From positions 1 to 10,280 of the forward strand of contig JAQVYD010000040.1 in NCBI GenBank assembly GCA_028709105.1: 10,280 bases of DNA, written 5' to 3'. Position numbers and translations under genes: made by a program. Below, piece after piece: positions 8,831-10,280 of the stretch. This DNA comes from Clostridia bacterium. Its GTDB lineage: Bacteria > Bacillota > Peptococcia > DRI-13 > DTU073. Each line of letters opens with the position of its first letter. Within the stretch, counting starts at the first letter, position 1. The notes under the pieces are model-generated. The model made no database searches, was not told the origin of the DNA, and worked only from the letters and a program-made list of their open reading frames with translations.

Positions 8831-9403
8831 ATGAGCAAAAAAGAATTACGCCAAGAGATGCTAGAAAAGCGAGGAAAACTTTCTTTATTAGAAGTACAAG
8901 ACAAAAGCCGGCAAATCAACCAACAACTGGCTTTACTTCCGGTCTACCATTCAACCCAAACGATCCTCGCTTACCTCCCTATTAGAAAAGAACCAGATAC
9001 CCTCTCTCTTCTTAAAAATGCCTGGCAACAAAAAAAACTGGTGCTAGTCCCCGTTACCCAGTCAGCCAATAAATCATTAATCCTTTCCAAGCTAGAAGAC
9101 CTAGCAGAACTAACAACAGGAAGCTATGGTATCCTTGAACCAAAACCGGAATTTCTCCGACCGACAAAACCAGACACTGTAGATTTATGCATTCTTCCCG
9201 GACTTGCTTTTGACCGCCACGGCTATCGACTTGGTTACGGCGGCGGCTACTTCGACCGTTTCCTGCCGACCCTTCGCCCTGATTGTCTGAAAATTGCTTT
9301 CGCCTATGACTTCCAAATTCTCGATTTTATTCCCCAAGCAGAACATGATATCCCGATCGATATCATTATTACCGAATCAACAATCTACATCTGTAACAAT
9401 TAA
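8831..9403 (+). CDS. 5-formyltetrahydrofolate cyclo-ligase (5,10-methenyl-THF synthetase)
   Basis: Converts 5-formyl-THF plus ATP to 5,10-methenyl-THF, returning stored folate to one-carbon metabolism in the cytoplasm. The 190-residue length is normal. Visible family features are the basic N-terminus with KKELR, YLPIRKEPDT (48-57) with the conserved glutamate, the ATP-binding signature at 123-145 (PGLAFDRHGYRLGYGGG followed by YFDRFL) and the C-terminal EHDIPID (171-177). The start ATG is preceded only by a weak GGTGA at 11 nt and by a six-codon frame, ATG at 8814 to TGA, that overlaps the start as ATGA. It is a single-gene transcript with an extended -10 promoter and a strong terminator, divergent from groES. 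Symbols fau, ygfA and mthfs are all used for this family. Confidence 0.95.
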   Translation: MSKKELRQEMLEKRGKLSLLEVQDKSRQINQQLALLPVYHSTQTILAYLPIRKEPDTLSLLKNAWQQKKLVLVPVTQSANKSLILSKLEDLAELTTGSYGILEPKPEFLRPTKPDTVDLCILPGLAFDRHGYRLGYGGGYFDRFLPTLRPDCLKIAFAYDFQILDFIPQAEHDIPIDIIITESTIYICNN

Positions 9404-9442
9404 GCTCCCCGCAACACTTATGTGTGGCTGGGGAGCATTTTT
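9404..9442 (+). terminator. Intrinsic terminator shared by convergent genes
   Basis: GCTCCCC (9404-9410) pairs with GGGGAGC (9430-9436). An inner stem ACAC/GTGT closes a TTAT loop, and ATTTTT follows. It begins right after the cyclo-ligase stop. The T run overlaps the stop codon of the convergent minus-strand gene. In the minus direction the hairpin is followed only by TTAATTGTT, so it is weaker there. Confidence 0.92.
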
Positions 9443-10280
9443 AACGTACCGGCTCTTTTTCGCTCTTCTGTGGAAAAGTAGATTTTTCTATTTTTCCTCT
9501 TGACCGATTCGTGCTTTTACCATCTTGCGATAATTGCAGTGAATTTCTTTGCCAATTTAGGAATTCCGCTATTTTTACATCATGCTGAATTTCTTCAAAC
9601 CATCGCTTATCTGCTTCCATGGCAGGATACATTTCTTTTATATAAAGAAACCATCTTTCCTTTTCTTCTGCATTTTTTTTCTCTATCTCCACTTCTTTCT
9701 CTACTTGTTCGATTGTTTTAAAAACTTCTTCCATCTGCCAAAATTTATTTAATCTATCTTCACCATACGAGCTAGCTTCAAGTTCCTTTAATTCCGCCTT
9801 TTTTTCTTCCGGAAAAGCGGCTCCCATCTCTCTGAATTCATGCCACAGCCTTGCCCGCCTGTTAAATTTATCTTGAGCCTCTTTAAATTTTTCCCTTGCT
9901 TGAGGATCATGCTCACAAAGTTTTTCTATCTTATCTGCCTGTCTATTAAAAACTTGCCGAATCTTCCATATTTCATCTTCAAATAGTTCTACGTTTTTAT
10001 TGATTGCATTACTTTCGCAAAAATATTCAGGCTTTCCTTCCGAAAACCTTCTAATCTCTAAATCCATCTCTTTAATTAAAGCATCTATTTTTTGCTGATG
10101 CCGCGCCTCTAATCGCTCCTTTATCCTATCGTATAGTCCCATAATCCTTCCTCTGCTTGCCCTATCTTGTTCTAAAATGTGATTAAAAAACAACTCAAGC
10201 TCAATTATTCTTTTTGTTTTTTCAGGTGAAGGAGGTGTCAATCCATTTGCTCTAAGTTCATTCCTTAGTTCTGTCCACTC
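9441..10280 (-). CDS. Unrecognised charged helical protein, 5' end outside window
   Basis: I do not recognise this protein. At least 279 codons are open to the right edge. A TTG at 10241 could be read as a start, but the frame continues upstream without a stop (the residues before it read EWTELRNELRANG) and the TTG has no ribosome binding site, so the gene probably begins beyond 10280. The sequence is very rich in E, K, R, Q and aromatic residues. It has long amphipathic helices (for example RIKERLEARHQQKIDALIKE and VEKEVEIEKKNAEEKERW) that suggest a coiled coil. There is no signal peptide or membrane segment in the visible part. The last 30 residues are polar and probably disordered. It is convergent with the cyclo-ligase gene, and its stop lies in that gene's terminator T run. 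Confidence 0.75.
   Translation of the reverse strand, partial: EWTELRNELRANGLTPPSPEKTKRIIELELFFNHILEQDRASRGRIMGLYDRIKERLEARHQQKIDALIKEMDLEIRRFSEGKPEYFCESNAINKNVELFEDEIWKIRQVFNRQADKIEKLCEHDPQAREKFKEAQDKFNRRARLWHEFREMGAAFPEEKKAELKELEASSYGEDRLNKFWQMEEVFKTIEQVEKEVEIEKKNAEEKERWFLYIKEMYPAMEADKRWFEEIQHDVKIAEFLNWQRNSLQLSQDGKSTNRSRGKIEKSTFPQKSEKEPVR

Noticed and set aside
8814..8834. Six-codon frame (MVKVKR then TGA) overlapping the start of the cyclo-ligase gene as ATGA
   Set aside because: There is no good RBS for it, it is very short, and such overlaps arise easily in A-rich leaders.

Overview
The window looks like chromosomal core sequence from an AT-rich Gram-positive bacterium (Bacillota). It is most likely an anaerobic clostridial lineage of the Peptococcales/Desulfotomaculum kind, but that placement rests on the general look of the proteins and is not proven. 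Supporting signs are a perfect CIRCE operator before groESL, strong AGGAGG-type ribosome binding sites, use of TTG starts, U-tract hairpin terminators, a YfmS-like soluble chemoreceptor and a COG1067-type Lon protease. I see no mobile element, CRISPR array, tRNA or rRNA.

Layout. Almost everything is read on the minus strand, from about 8590 down to 10. A sigma-A-type promoter plus CIRCE (8526-8593) drives groES-groEL, which ends at a strong hairpin (6483-6524). Next come a soluble methyl-accepting protein (5524-6366) and a two-CBS-domain protein (5025-5456). These two are joined by a striking 15-bp perfect inverted repeat that contains the whole Shine-Dalgarno sequence of the CBS gene. A spacer with an 18-nt imperfect inverted repeat, three heptamer copies and a possible 15-codon leader ORF precedes a large Lon-family AAA+ protease (2433-4841). 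Then come a membrane-anchored protein of unknown function (1588-2322), hypoxanthine phosphoribosyltransferase (1003-1542) and a stand-alone ATP-pyrophosphatase subunit of GMP synthase (10-966).

On the plus strand there is one gene, 5-formyltetrahydrofolate cyclo-ligase (8831-9403), divergent from groES. It ends at a hairpin shared with a convergent, unrecognised, charged helical protein that runs off the right edge (9441 to beyond 10280).

Functional picture. The left part is purine salvage and GMP synthesis (hpt, guaA ATPase subunit). The middle is protein quality control (Lon-like protease, GroESL) interleaved with two sensory genes. The right part is one-carbon folate metabolism. I did not find a clearly new multi-gene system. 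The most interesting items are the RBS-sequestering hairpin before the CBS gene, the GMP synthase lacking its glutaminase half, and the leader and repeat structures before the Lon gene.
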